A stretch of DNA of 64,000 nucleotides from Pseudomonadota bacterium (GTDB taxonomy: Bacteria > Pseudomonadota > Gammaproteobacteria > Xanthomonadales > Rhodanobacteraceae): contig JAEWGO010000010.1 in assembly GCA_023388255.1 (NCBI GenBank), positions 55,423 to 119,422 of the forward strand, given 5' to 3'. Made by a program: the position numbers and the translations under genes. The stretch's first letter is position 1, and every line of letters starts with the position of its first letter. The notes below the pieces were generated by a model that was not told the DNA's origin, ran no database searches, and worked only from the letters and a program-made list of their open reading frames with translations. Below are positions 53,777-62,266 of this stretch, one piece after another.

Positions 53777-55525
53777 ATGCATTCTCCGCGCGCTCCCCGC
53801 AAGCTGAAATCCGCCCACGTTCGGCGCACGATGGTGCTCTGCGCGATCGCGTTGTGCGCGCTGCTCGGTGCGTGCGCGAGCGTGCGTCCGCACGCGGTGC
53901 CGACGACCGCCACGCCGCTGGCAACGCCGGTCGCCGCCGAGAATGACGTGCTGCTGAAGCTGCTCGGCGCGCAATTCGCGCTGCAGGATGGAGATCTGGC
54001 GACCGGCGCGCGGGGCTTCGCCGATGCCGCCGAGCTGTCGGCCGACACGGAACTCAGCGAGGAAGCGACGCGCCTGGCCTTGTCGGTCAAGGACTGGCCG
54101 CTCGCGCGCCGCGCGCTGGCGCGCTGGCAGCAGCTCGCGCCGCGCGATCCCGGTGTCGCGCAGGCGCGCGCATGGCTTGCGCTGGGCGAGCATCGACCGG
54201 ACGAGGCCTACGCCGATCTCGAGGCGCTTGCCGTGCGTGCCGACGACCAGGCGTGGCGTCTTGTCGCACAGGCGTTGTTTGGTGCTCCGGACAAGGCCGA
54301 GGCGGCGCGTCTGCTCGATCGCCTCGCCACGCCGCAACGGCTTGCGGCAAAGGAAACGAACTGGATCGCGGTCAGCCAGCTGGCCTTCAAGCTCGGCGAC
54401 AAGGCGCTATCGCAGCGCCTCGCCGATGCCGCGGTGACACGATTCCATGGCGACGACAGCTATGCCTGGAGCGCCCGCCTTGCGCTCGATCGTGGCGACA
54501 AGGACGCCGCACGCGCGACCTACGCCGAAGCGCTGCGGCGCAACCCGGGCAGCCTGCGCCTGCGCGGGGGCTATGCGGCCCTGCTGGCCGATGCCGGCGA
54601 CAACGCCGGTGCTGCGCGTGTGCTGGCGAAAGGTCCACAGGACGACACCAGCTATGCCGCGCGTGCGGCCTACGCTGCGCGTGCCGACGACAAGCCAGCC
54701 CTGCTCGCGCTATACCGCGAGCTCGATGCCGACAAGGCCGCGCGCGGTGGCAAGCGGCTGTACCTGCTCGGCCAGGTCGCCGAGATGATCGACAATCGCG
54801 AGGATGCACTGAACTGGTATCGCGGCATTTCCGACGATGACGAGCATTGGTTCGATGCGCAGATGCGCGAGGCGGTGGTGCTCGATCAGCTCGGTCGCAC
54901 TGCCGAGGCGCTGGAATTCCTGCATCAGTTGCAGGCGCAGACGGCCGAGGACAGCGACCAGTTCGGCAACGCCTATCTGCTGGAAGCCGATCTGCTCGCG
55001 CGCAAGGGCCGCGCGCACGATGCGCTGGCGGTCTATGCGCGTGCGCTCGACACGCTGCCGGATGATCCACGCATGCTGTACGCACGCGCGCTGCTCGCGG
55101 TCGAGCAGGGCGACCTCGCCGGTGGTGAGCGCGATCTGCGTCGCGTGATCGAACTCAAGCCCGACGACGCCGAAGCGATGAACGCGCTCGGCTACACGAT
55201 TGCCGACAACAGCCGGCATGGCGATCCGAAGCAGGCCGAAGCACTCGGCCTGATCGAGCGCGCGCTCAAGCTCAAGCCCGACGAACCGGCGATCATCGAC
55301 AGCATGGGCTGGGTGCGCTATCGCATGGGCGACCTCGACGCTTCCTTGAAAGACCTGCGTCGTGCCTATGCCAAGCAGCCGGATGCCGACATCGCCGCGC
55401 ACCTCGGCGAAGTGCTGTGGGTCAAGGGCGAGCGCGAGGAAGCGCGCAAGGTCTGGGATGAGGGCCGCAAGAAGGATGCGAAGAACAAGGCGCTGCTCGA
55501 AGCGATCCAGCGGTTGACGACATGA
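53777..55525 (+). CDS. TPR-repeat lipoprotein
   Basis: This protein of about 582 residues has a lipoprotein signal, CAIALCALLGACAS, with the lipobox LGAC at about residues 30-33. Tandem tetratricopeptide repeats fill the rest, clearest in the second half (EALEFLHQLQAQTAEDS, ALAVYARALDTLPDDPRMLY, AEALGLIERALKLKPDEPAI). The start could be ATG 53777 or ATG 53831, just before the hydrophobic stretch. The lolB stop/start overlap (ATGA) suggests a role in envelope assembly. It corresponds to the TPR protein often found upstream of lolB-ispE. Confidence 0.85.
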   Translation: MHSPRAPRKLKSAHVRRTMVLCAIALCALLGACASVRPHAVPTTATPLATPVAAENDVLLKLLGAQFALQDGDLATGARGFADAAELSADTELSEEATRLALSVKDWPLARRALARWQQLAPRDPGVAQARAWLALGEHRPDEAYADLEALAVRADDQAWRLVAQALFGAPDKAEAARLLDRLATPQRLAAKETNWIAVSQLAFKLGDKALSQRLADAAVTRFHGDDSYAWSARLALDRGDKDAARATYAEALRRNPGSLRLRGGYAALLADAGDNAGAARVLAKGPQDDTSYAARAAYAARADDKPALLALYRELDADKAARGGKRLYLLGQVAEMIDNREDALNWYRGISDDDEHWFDAQMREAVVLDQLGRTAEALEFLHQLQAQTAEDSDQFGNAYLLEADLLARKGRAHDALAVYARALDTLPDDPRMLYARALLAVEQGDLAGGERDLRRVIELKPDDAEAMNALGYTIADNSRHGDPKQAEALGLIERALKLKPDEPAIIDSMGWVRYRMGDLDASLKDLRRAYAKQPDADIAAHLGEVLWVKGEREEARKVWDEGRKKDAKNKALLEAIQRLTT

Positions 55526-56133
55526 GTCCGCGTTTCCTGCGCACGACCGCGCTCGGCGTTGCCGTGGTGCTGCTGGCTGCATGTGCCGGCCAGCGCGTGC
55601 AGACGTTGGCGCCGGACGCGGCATCGCTGGCGCGCCAAGCCGAACGCGAGCAGGACTTGGCCGCGCACGATTCCTGGACCCTGCAAGGCCGGCTTGGCGT
55701 GTCCGACGCGCGCGACAGCGGGAGCGGTGCGCTCGACTGGAGCCAGGACGGGCATGGATTCCGCTTCGCGGTGCATGCGTCGATCACCGGCAAGACCTGG
55801 ATTCTTTCCGGCGACGCAAGCCATGCGGTGCTGGAAGGCCTGCGCGAGCAGCCGGTGCGCGGCGACGATGCGGCCGAACTGCTGCAACGCGAACTCGGCT
55901 GGCGTGTGCCGATCGCCGAGCTGACATATTGGGCACGCGGGCTGCGCGCGCCGGGCGAGGCGCGCATCCAGTTCCGCGCCGATGGTTTGCCGGGTGAAAT
56001 CGATCAGTCCGGCTGGACCGTGCAATACCTCGACTACGACACCAGCCGTACGCCAGCGCTGCCAAGCAAGGTGTTTGCGACCAAGGGCGATACGCGTGTT
56101 CGGCTGGCGATCCGCGCCTGGGCGTTGCGGTGA
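55522..56133 (+). CDS. lolB: outer-membrane lipoprotein LolB
   Basis: This 203-residue protein accepts lipoproteins from LolA and inserts them into the outer membrane. The lipobox LLAAC is at about 17-21 (VAVVLLAACAGQ). DSWTLQGRLGVSDARDSG, GWRVPIAELTYWARGL and the C-terminal GWTVQYLDYDT strands match the family. It overlaps both the upstream TPR gene (ATGA) and ispE (GTGA). Confidence 0.93.
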   Translation: MSPRFLRTTALGVAVVLLAACAGQRVQTLAPDAASLARQAEREQDLAAHDSWTLQGRLGVSDARDSGSGALDWSQDGHGFRFAVHASITGKTWILSGDASHAVLEGLREQPVRGDDAAELLQRELGWRVPIAELTYWARGLRAPGEARIQFRADGLPGEIDQSGWTVQYLDYDTSRTPALPSKVFATKGDTRVRLAIRAWALR

Positions 56134-57011
56134 GCGGCGGCGCTCCCGACACCGACTGGAGCGAATGGCCGGCGCCGGCCAAGCTCAACCTGTTCCTGCA
56201 TGTCACCGGCCGTCGCGACGACGGATACCATCTGCTGCAGACGGTGTTCCAGTTGCTCGACTGGGGCGATCGCGTGCGCCTGCGCGTGCGCGAGGATGGA
56301 CTGATCCGGCGCATCGATCCGCTGCCCGGCGTTGCCAGCGAAGACGATCTCGCCGTGCGCGCAGCCCATGCGTTGCGCACCGCATCGGGCAGCCGGCTTG
56401 GCGTGGATATCGCGGTCGAAAAGCACATTCCGCTCGGCGGTGGACTTGGCGGCGGCAGCTCCGACGCGGCCACGACCTTGGTCGCGCTGGACGCATTGTG
56501 GGGCACGGATCTGGGTGTCGATGCGTTGGCCGCGCTTGGCCTTGGCCTCGGCGCCGATGTGCCGGTGTTCGTGCGCGGCCGCAGCGCTTGGGCCGAGGGG
56601 GTCGGCGAGCAACTGGATGCGATCGACCTGCCGGACCGCTGGTACGTCGTGATCGACCCCGGCGCGAGCGTGCCGACGGCCGAGCTTTTCGCAGCTCCGG
56701 ATTTGACACGGAACGCCGCGCATCTGACAATTCCGCGCTTTGTTTCGGGTGCCGCGACGGCCAATGCGTTCGAGCCGGTCGTGCGCAGGCGCTTCCCGGT
56801 CGTGGCGCACGCGCTGGATTGGCTGAACGGCCATGGTGAGGCGCGGCTCAGCGGTTCGGGCGGCTGCATTTTCATGGCGCTGGAATCGCGCGAGGCAGGC
56901 CGCGCGCTGCTGCAAGGATGTCCGCCCGGCTTGCGCGGTTTCATCGCGCGCGGCGTGACGCGTTCGCCATTGCTCGCGCGCTTGGACGAATGGCGCAGCG
57001 CACGGATGTGA
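56130..57011 (+). CDS. ispE: 4-diphosphocytidyl-2-C-methyl-D-erythritol kinase
   Basis: This 293-residue GHMP kinase of the MEP pathway begins at GTG 56130, whose codon overlaps the lolB stop (GTGA). WPAPAKLNLFLHVTGRRDDG holds the substrate-binding region, IPLGGGLGGGSSDAATTL is the GHMP phosphate loop, and RLSGSGGCIFMAL is motif 3. It shares the pathway with dxr at 31503-32681. The lolB-ispE-tRNA-Gln-prs order is typical. Confidence 0.95.
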   Translation: MSGGAPDTDWSEWPAPAKLNLFLHVTGRRDDGYHLLQTVFQLLDWGDRVRLRVREDGLIRRIDPLPGVASEDDLAVRAAHALRTASGSRLGVDIAVEKHIPLGGGLGGGSSDAATTLVALDALWGTDLGVDALAALGLGLGADVPVFVRGRSAWAEGVGEQLDAIDLPDRWYVVIDPGASVPTAELFAAPDLTRNAAHLTIPRFVSGAATANAFEPVVRRRFPVVAHALDWLNGHGEARLSGSGGCIFMALESREAGRALLQGCPPGLRGFIARGVTRSPLLARLDEWRSARM

Positions 57012-57021
57012 AGGTTTCGGT

Positions 57022-57096
57022 TGGGGCGTCGCCAAGTGGTAAGGCACCGGGTTTTGATCCCGGCATTCGCAGGTTCGAATCCTGCCGCCCCAGCCA
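57022..57096 (+). tRNA. tRNA-Gln (anticodon TTG)
   Basis: The gene is 75 nt including an encoded CCA. The acceptor stem TGGGGCG pairs with CGCCCCA. The anticodon stem CCGGG/CCCGG holds a TTTTGAT loop with the anticodon TTG, and the T arm is GCAGGTTCGAATCCTGC. The hairpin GCCAATTC...GAATTGGC overlaps its 3' end. Confidence 0.96.
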
Positions 57097-57144
57097 ATTC
57101 GATGAAGTGAATTGGCAGCGAGCGCGAAACGCGCCTGCATGATG

Positions 57145-57187
57145 GATAGTGGACACGGACGTAGTGGGTACTGATGTAGTGGGCACG
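57145..57187 (+). repeat. three imperfect 15-bp tandem repeats in the prs leader
   Basis: GATAGTGGACACG, GACGTAGTGGGTACT and GATGTAGTGGGCACG follow one another with a common GTAGTGGG core. They precede the prs ribosome site by about 30 bp. Confidence 0.55.
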
Positions 57188-57224
57188 AATGGCGTGCCGT
57201 GACCTTGTCGCAACGGAGCAAGAC

Positions 57225-58193
57225 GTGGACACCAACATGAGTTCATCCGGCATCCTGGTATTCACCGGCAATGCCAACCGCGAACTCGCGACGGCGATCT
57301 GCGAGGAGCTCAATGTCCCGCTCGGCAAGGCACTCGTCGGTCGCTTCAGCGACGGCGAGGTGCAGGTCGAGATCGAGGAGAACGTGCGCCGCCAGGAAGT
57401 CTTCGTCGTGCAGCCGACCTGCGCACCGACGGCGGACAATTTCATGGACCTGCTGGCGCTGATCGACGCGCTCAAGCGCGCATCGGCGGCCAGCGTGACC
57501 GCGGTGATGCCGTATTTCGGCTACGCGCGGCAGGATCGCCGCCCGCGCTCGGCGCGCGTGCCGATCACGGCCAAGGTCGCGGCCGAAATGATCGGCGTGG
57601 TCGGCACCGATCGCGTGCTGACGGTCGACCTGCACGCCGACCAGATCCAGGGTTTCTTCGACATCCCGCTCGACAACGTGTACGCCTCGCCGGTGCTGCT
57701 GGCCGACATCTGGCGCTATTACGCCAAGGACAACCTGATCGTGGTGTCGCCCGACGTCGGCGGCGTGGTGCGCGCGCGCGCGATCGCCAAACGCCTCGAC
57801 GACGCGGATCTCGCGATCATCGACAAACGCCGCCCGCGTGCGAACGAAGCGACCGTGATGAACATCATCGGCGATGTCGAGAACAAGGTCTGCGTGCTCG
57901 TCGACGACATCGTCGATACCGCCGGCACCTTGTGCGCAGCGGCCGCGGCATTGAAGAAGCGCGGCGCGCGCAAGGTCGTGGCGTACTGTACGCATCCGGT
58001 GCTGTCCGGGCCGGCGATCCAGAACATCAGCGGGTCGGCGCTCGACGAACTCGTGGTCACCGACACGATTCCGCTGTCGGAGCCCGCGCGCGCGTGCGGC
58101 AAGATCCGCCAGCTGTCGGTGGCGGACCTGCTCGCCGAAACGATCCGCCGCATCGCCTATGGCGAGTCGGTGAGCTCGTTGTATGTGGATTGA
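57225..58193 (+). CDS. prs: ribose-phosphate pyrophosphokinase
   Basis: This enzyme of about 322 residues makes PRPP from ribose-5-phosphate and ATP. Motifs are LVGRFSDGEVQVEIEENVR near the start, PYFGYARQDRRPRSARVPIT, TVDLHADQIQGFFDIPLDN and the PRPP loop VCVLVDDIVDTAGTL. The start is GTG 57225 behind GGAGCAAGAC; ATG 57237 (MSSSGILVF) is the alternative. The tRNA-Gln gene upstream is conserved in this position. It is followed by rplY. Confidence 0.96.
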   Translation: MDTNMSSSGILVFTGNANRELATAICEELNVPLGKALVGRFSDGEVQVEIEENVRRQEVFVVQPTCAPTADNFMDLLALIDALKRASAASVTAVMPYFGYARQDRRPRSARVPITAKVAAEMIGVVGTDRVLTVDLHADQIQGFFDIPLDNVYASPVLLADIWRYYAKDNLIVVSPDVGGVVRARAIAKRLDDADLAIIDKRRPRANEATVMNIIGDVENKVCVLVDDIVDTAGTLCAAAAALKKRGARKVVAYCTHPVLSGPAIQNISGSALDELVVTDTIPLSEPARACGKIRQLSVADLLAETIRRIAYGESVSSLYVD

Positions 58194-58200
58194 GCCGGAA

Positions 58201-58277
58201 ATGGGGAATCGTGAATAGGGAATCGAAAGAAGCGCTTGCTTCGAACCATTCCCGATTCTCCATTCCCGATTCCCGGC
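58201..58277. repeat. inverted GGGAATCG-type repeat in the prs-rplY spacer
   Basis: ATGGGGAATCGTGAATAGGG on the left and CCATTCCCGATTCTCCATTC with CGATTCCCGG on the right form opposing arms around AAGAAGCGCTTGCTTCG. Copies of the same units are present in lpxB, where one is read as protein. Confidence 0.65.
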
Positions 58278-58356
58278 TTCAAACCCACCTCCCCTGGTCG
58301 CGGGGGAGGCCATCGCCGCCGCGAGGCGGCTTCAACTGCAAGAAGGCAATACGAAA

Positions 58357-59028
58357 ATGGCAAAGACCCACGAAATCAATGTTGAAAAGCGCAACGACGA
58401 GGGCAAGGGTGCGAGCCGCCGCCTGCGTCGCGCTGGCTTCGTTCCGGCGATCGTCTACGGCGGTGAGCTGAAGCCGGTCAGCATCCAGCTCGCGCACAAG
58501 GACGTTTGGCACGCCAGCCAGAACGAATGGTTCTATTCGTCGATTCTCGACCTGAGCCTCGGCGGCGACGTGCAGAAGGTGCTTCTGCGCGACATGCAGC
58601 GCCATCCGTTCAAGCAGCTCGTGCTGCACCTGGACTTCCAGCGTGTCAACGAGAACGAAGCGCTGCGCGTGCGCGTGCCGCTGCACTTCCTCGGCCAGGA
58701 AGGCTCGCTGGCGGGCAAGACCTCCGGTGTCGTGATCATGCACGAACTGACCGAAGTCGAAATCTCGTGTCTGCCGAAGGATCTGCCGGAGAACATCGAA
58801 ATCGATCTGTCCGACCTGAAGCCGGGCGACACGATCCATCTGTCCGAGCTGAAGCTGCCGACTGGCGTCGAGATTCCGGAATTGCGCTTCGGCAAGGAAC
58901 ACGACCACGCCGTGGTCGTTGCGCGCGAAGTGCGCGAGGAAGCCGAGGCTGTTCCGGCGGTCGAAGGCGAAGCGGCGGCAGCGCCAGCTGGCAAGCCGGC
59001 TGCGGCCAAGAAAGACGACAAGAAGTAG
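58357..59028 (+). CDS. rplY: 50S ribosomal protein L25 (Ctc form)
   Basis: This 223-residue protein is the long, two-domain L25/Ctc type that binds 5S rRNA. The N-terminal L25 domain includes EGKGASRRLRRAGFVPAIVY and LHLDFQRVNENEALRVRVPL. The C-terminal beta domain (IEIDLSDLKPGDTIHLSEL) is followed by an Ala/Lys-rich tail ending in KKDDKK. The spacing AAGAAGG to ATG is somewhat long. It lies between prs and pth, the usual order, and a terminator follows. Confidence 0.96.
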   Translation: MAKTHEINVEKRNDEGKGASRRLRRAGFVPAIVYGGELKPVSIQLAHKDVWHASQNEWFYSSILDLSLGGDVQKVLLRDMQRHPFKQLVLHLDFQRVNENEALRVRVPLHFLGQEGSLAGKTSGVVIMHELTEVEISCLPKDLPENIEIDLSDLKPGDTIHLSELKLPTGVEIPELRFGKEHDHAVVVAREVREEAEAVPAVEGEAAAAPAGKPAAAKKDDKK

Positions 59029-59046
59029 TCGTCTTTCCGCTCCGAT

Positions 59047-59078
59047 GACGCACCGCCTCGAGCGGTGCGTCTGTTTTT
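59047..59078 (+). terminator. rho-independent terminator after rplY
   Basis: A 10-bp perfect stem, GACGCACCGC and GCGGTGCGTC, closes on a CTCGA loop and is followed by TGTTTTT. It lies 18 bp after the rplY stop and separates rplY from pth. Confidence 0.85.
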
Positions 59079-59121
59079 CCGCGGATGCGGGAAAAAGCGG
59101 AGCTGAGGATGTCGCTTCGAC

Positions 59122-59700
59122 ATGGCAGGCTTGCGCCTCATCGTCGGCCTCGGCAATCCGGGCGCCGAACATCTCAGGACCCGACACAACGTCGGGTTCT
59201 GGCTGGTCGATGCGCTCGCACAGCGTGACAGTGCGCGTTTCGGCATCGAATCGAAGTTGCGCGGCGAAATCGCGAAAGCCTCGATCGACGGGCAGCCGCT
59301 GTGGCTGCTCAAGCCCGCCACCTACATGAACGCGAGTGGTTCCTCGGTCGGCGCAGCGTTGCGCTATTGGAAGATCGCGCCGGAGGAGATGCTGGTCGTC
59401 CACGACGATCTCGATCTGCCACCCGGAACGGCACGCCTCAAGTTCGATGGCGGCCATGGCGGACAGAACGGATTGCGCGACCTGTTCGCGCATATCGGCC
59501 ACGGCAAGTTCCATCGGCTACGCCTCGGCATCGGGCATCCCGGCCACAAGGACCGCGTCACCGGTTGGGTGCTTGGTCGCCCATCGATCGCCGACGAAAA
59601 CTCGATCGTCGATGCGATCGCGCGTTCGCTCGACGTGCTGCCGTTGGCGGTCGCCGGCGAATTCGAACGGGCGATGAAGCAGTTGCATACGTCAAGCTAA
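59122..59700 (+). CDS. pth: peptidyl-tRNA hydrolase
   Basis: This 192-residue enzyme recycles stalled peptidyl-tRNA. LIVGLGNPGAEHLRTRHNVG holds the catalytic His region, KPATYMNASGSSV and VVHDDLDLPPGTARLKFDGG follow with the conserved Asp, and GGQNGLRDL is typical. ATG 59122 follows a weak site. ychF lies 74 bp downstream across a repeat. Confidence 0.97.
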   Translation: MAGLRLIVGLGNPGAEHLRTRHNVGFWLVDALAQRDSARFGIESKLRGEIAKASIDGQPLWLLKPATYMNASGSSVGAALRYWKIAPEEMLVVHDDLDLPPGTARLKFDGGHGGQNGLRDLFAHIGHGKFHRLRLGIGHPGHKDRVTGWVLGRPSIADENSIVDAIARSLDVLPLAVAGEFERAMKQLHTSS

Positions 59701-59706
59701 GACGTC

Positions 59707-59753
59707 AGACGTGAGACGTGAGATGGCAACTTTGCTGTTCACGTTTCACGTCT
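59707..59753. repeat. ACGTGAGACGTGA inverted repeat between pth and ychF
   Basis: AGACGTGAGACGTGA (59707-59721) and TCACGTTTCACGTCT (59739-59753) pair with one mismatch around a 17-base loop. The unit GACGTGAGA is repeated in tandem in the left arm. Confidence 0.7.
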
Positions 59754-59774
59754 ACCGTCTCACGGATTCCAGAT

Positions 59775-60866
59775 ATGGGCATCAAATGCGGCATCGTCGG
59801 CCTGCCGAACGTCGGCAAGTCGACCCTTTTCAATGCGCTGACCAAGGCGGGCATCGCCGCGGCGAATTTTCCGTTCTGCACGATCGAGCCGAACGTCGGC
59901 GTGGTGCCGGTGCCGGACCCGCGTCTGGCTGCGCTTTCCGCCATCGCCAAGCCGTTGAAGATCATTCCGACCTCGATCGAGTTCGTCGACATCGCCGGCC
60001 TCGTTGCGGGTGCATCGAAGGGCGAGGGGCTCGGCAACAAGTTCCTCGCGCACATCCGCGAAGTCGATGCGATCGCGCACGTGGTGCGCTGCTTCGAGCA
60101 TCCGGACATCGTGCACGTCGCGAACAAGGTCGATCCGATCGCCGACATCGAGACGATCGACACCGAACTGGCACTGGCCGATCTTGAATCGGTCGACAAG
60201 GCGCTGAACCGCGTCGAGCGCGCGGCGAAGGCGAACGACAAGGATGCACTGGCGCGTCGACCCGTGTTGCAGAAGCTCGCGGCCGGCCTGAATGAAGGCA
60301 AGTCCGCGCGCAGTCTGGGCCTCGACGACGAGGAGAAGGCACTGCTGCGCGACCTGTTCCTGCTCACCCTGAAGCCGCTGATGTACATCGCCAACGTGCG
60401 CGAGGACGGCTTCGAGAACAATCCGCACCTCGACCGAGTGCGCGAGCGCGCAGCGCAGGAAGGCGCAGAAGTCGTGCCGGTGTGCGCGGCGATCGAGGAG
60501 GAGATGGCGCAGCTCGAAGACGCCGATCGCGACGAGTTCCTGAAGGATCTCGGCCTCGACGAGCCGGGCCTGAACCGCGTGATCCGCGCCGGCTACAAGC
60601 TGCTCGGCCTGCAGACCTATTTCACCGCCGGCGAGAAGGAAGTGCGCGCGTGGCAGGTGAAAAAAGGCGCCACCGCGCCGCAGGCTGCCGGCGTGATCCA
60701 TACCGATTTCGAGCGCGGCTTCATCCGTGCCGAGACGATCGCCTACGACGACTACATCAAGTACAAGGGCGAGGCCGGTGCGAAGGATGCGGGCCGCCTG
60801 CGCCTCGAAGGCAAGGATTACATCGTCAAGGAAGGCGATGTGCTGCACTTCCGCTTCAACGTATAG
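59775..60866 (+). CDS. ychF: redox-regulated ATPase YchF
   Basis: This 363-residue Obg-family P-loop protein binds ATP rather than GTP. The G1 loop is GIVGLPNVGKSTLFNALTKA. The G4 specificity motif reads NVRE (NxxE) in MYIANVREDGFENN, which explains the ATP preference. A coiled-coil insert is followed by the C-terminal TGS domain (AETIAYDDYIKYKGEAGAKD). ATG 59775 gives the family N-terminus; the frame is open to 59718 through the repeat. pth-ychF is a conserved pair. Confidence 0.97.
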   Translation: MGIKCGIVGLPNVGKSTLFNALTKAGIAAANFPFCTIEPNVGVVPVPDPRLAALSAIAKPLKIIPTSIEFVDIAGLVAGASKGEGLGNKFLAHIREVDAIAHVVRCFEHPDIVHVANKVDPIADIETIDTELALADLESVDKALNRVERAAKANDKDALARRPVLQKLAAGLNEGKSARSLGLDDEEKALLRDLFLLTLKPLMYIANVREDGFENNPHLDRVRERAAQEGAEVVPVCAAIEEEMAQLEDADRDEFLKDLGLDEPGLNRVIRAGYKLLGLQTYFTAGEKEVRAWQVKKGATAPQAAGVIHTDFERGFIRAETIAYDDYIKYKGEAGAKDAGRLRLEGKDYIVKEGDVLHFRFNV

Positions 60867-61079
60867 CAGGACAAGCACACTCATCCTTGCATGCCGCAAC
60901 AGGGGCATGCATGGGGCGGCTGCCGAATCCAGTTGGCGGCAATTGACTTCCCTCGGTTTCGCCGAGCAACGAGGCGAAGGAAGCTGAGTGCGACCCGACT
61001 GTGCTCAAGAAGGCGCGCTTTCCTTCCTCGCTCGCGACATCCACGACTACGTCGGGATCCACGAATAGAACGACCCTCC
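60867..61079. other. intergenic sequence downstream of ychF
   Basis: I see no gene here. Part of it may be the eroded remainder of the transposase fragment that lies next to it at 61080-61330. Confidence 0.35.
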
Positions 61080-61330
61080 AAGCGAAAGAAGCGGCCAAAG
61101 CAAGCACCTGATTGGCGACGAACCTCAGAAAATTGCTCGCGGCGCTCAGCGGCCGCTCGGCGCAAGGCTTGCGGAGCATCATGGCGCGGGCGAGTCATGG
61201 CGGCATGGAGGGCAAGTGGAAACGTCGGCGCCTTGTAGAGCGCCCGTTGGCACTTCGCTTGGGTGCCGTACTGGCTCAGGAACTGCGTCATCGACAACCC
61301 CGGTTGGAGCTGTACCCGATTCATCGCCAT
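61080..61330 (-). pseudogene. decayed IS1595-family transposase N-terminal fragment
   Basis: On the minus strand from ATG 61330 the sequence reads MAMNRVQLQPGLSMTQFLSQ, then YGTQAKCQRALYKA. This is the start of IS1595/ISXO2-type transposases. After about 34 residues the frame is lost. A second frame then shows TCPPCRHD (61214-61203), the zinc-finger CPxC expected next in these proteins, followed by a stop. No catalytic domain or inverted repeat is left. It is therefore an old fragment. Confidence 0.65.
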
Positions 61331-61655
61331 GGTCGAACTCCGCTTCGGTACATGGCGCCCACTTTCCGCTCGGTCCGTCGCGAATCCTGCAGCAAGTGGC
61401 TGAAGTTCTTCGCTAGTCAGATTCCTGAAATCTTGGACGTCTTGCAGACTGAGATTGGGCGAATATCCATGAGGAGCCAGTTGTGCAGTGGGGGAACGTC
61501 TGGCGCTTCACCGGCGACGCAATTCACGTTGCCCGATAGGAACGCGCGCGCTTTCGCGTTTGCACGGGTATCGATTGTGCCGATCGCCTGAATGGGCGGT
61601 GGGTACTGCGAGCGACCGGCGTCCGCCGATCGTTACCTCTGCAACGGGAGAGCCC
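61331..61655. other. 325-bp region without recognised gene
   Basis: No frame here has both a ribosome site and a recognisable family pattern. It should include the promoter for the DUF1579 gene, but I see no consensus box. Confidence 0.35.
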
Positions 61656-62207
61656 ATGCGTGCCCTGTTCCTGATGTCCTTCGCGATTGCAATGCCGCTC
61701 GCAACGGCCGCTACCGAAAAACCGGCCGCGGCAGCCGCAGTGTCCGAGCACGATGTTCTGGCGATGGAGGAGGGCGTCTGGGACGCCGCCATCGAATTCC
61801 CGCCGTCCGCGCCGGGCGCGGCGACCACGCATGCCACCGGCGTGCAGACCAACACCTTCGTTACCGGCAAGCGCTGGATCAAGAACGATTTCGCGGTCGA
61901 TGCAAAGTACGGCGGCCATGGCACCTGGGGCTACGACCCGGTCAAGCGCAAATACGTCGGTATCTGGGTCGACAGCAATCAGGATTACATCCGCTTCGAC
62001 GAGGGCAGTTACGACGCCACTACGCGGACCATGACCTGGTCGTCGGAGCTGCGCCAGCCCGCACCGCATCCACCAGCCAAGTACCGCATGACGGAGGAGT
62101 TCCGCGGCGATACGCGCGTGCTGACGATGACCGCGATCGGCCCGAAGACCGGCAAGGAAATCCCGCTCGGCACGATCACGTTCCGGCGTCGCGATCCGAC
62201 CCATTGA
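61656..62207 (+). CDS. secreted DUF1579 family protein
   Basis: This 183-residue protein has a signal peptide (LFLMSFAIAMPLATA). One lipocalin-like DUF1579 domain follows: GVWDAAIEFPPSAPG opens it and GTWGYDPVKRKYVGIWVDS is the hallmark segment, with DYIRFDEGSYDATTRTMTW after it. The family's function is unknown. It starts behind CGGGAG. It lies before a GNAT and a thioesterase gene on the same strand. Confidence 0.85.
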   Translation: MRALFLMSFAIAMPLATAATEKPAAAAAVSEHDVLAMEEGVWDAAIEFPPSAPGAATTHATGVQTNTFVTGKRWIKNDFAVDAKYGGHGTWGYDPVKRKYVGIWVDSNQDYIRFDEGSYDATTRTMTWSSELRQPAPHPPAKYRMTEEFRGDTRVLTMTAIGPKTGKEIPLGTITFRRRDPTH

Positions 62208-62266
62208 GTCTCGCGCTGCACCGCCGACGGCGGAAGTTCGCCGTCGGCTTTCGCTAAATTGACGCA

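Noticed and set aside
57145..57187. CRISPR-like or origin iteron array
   Set aside because: Only three 15-bp imperfect units without spacers or DnaA boxes, so it is merely a short tandem repeat.
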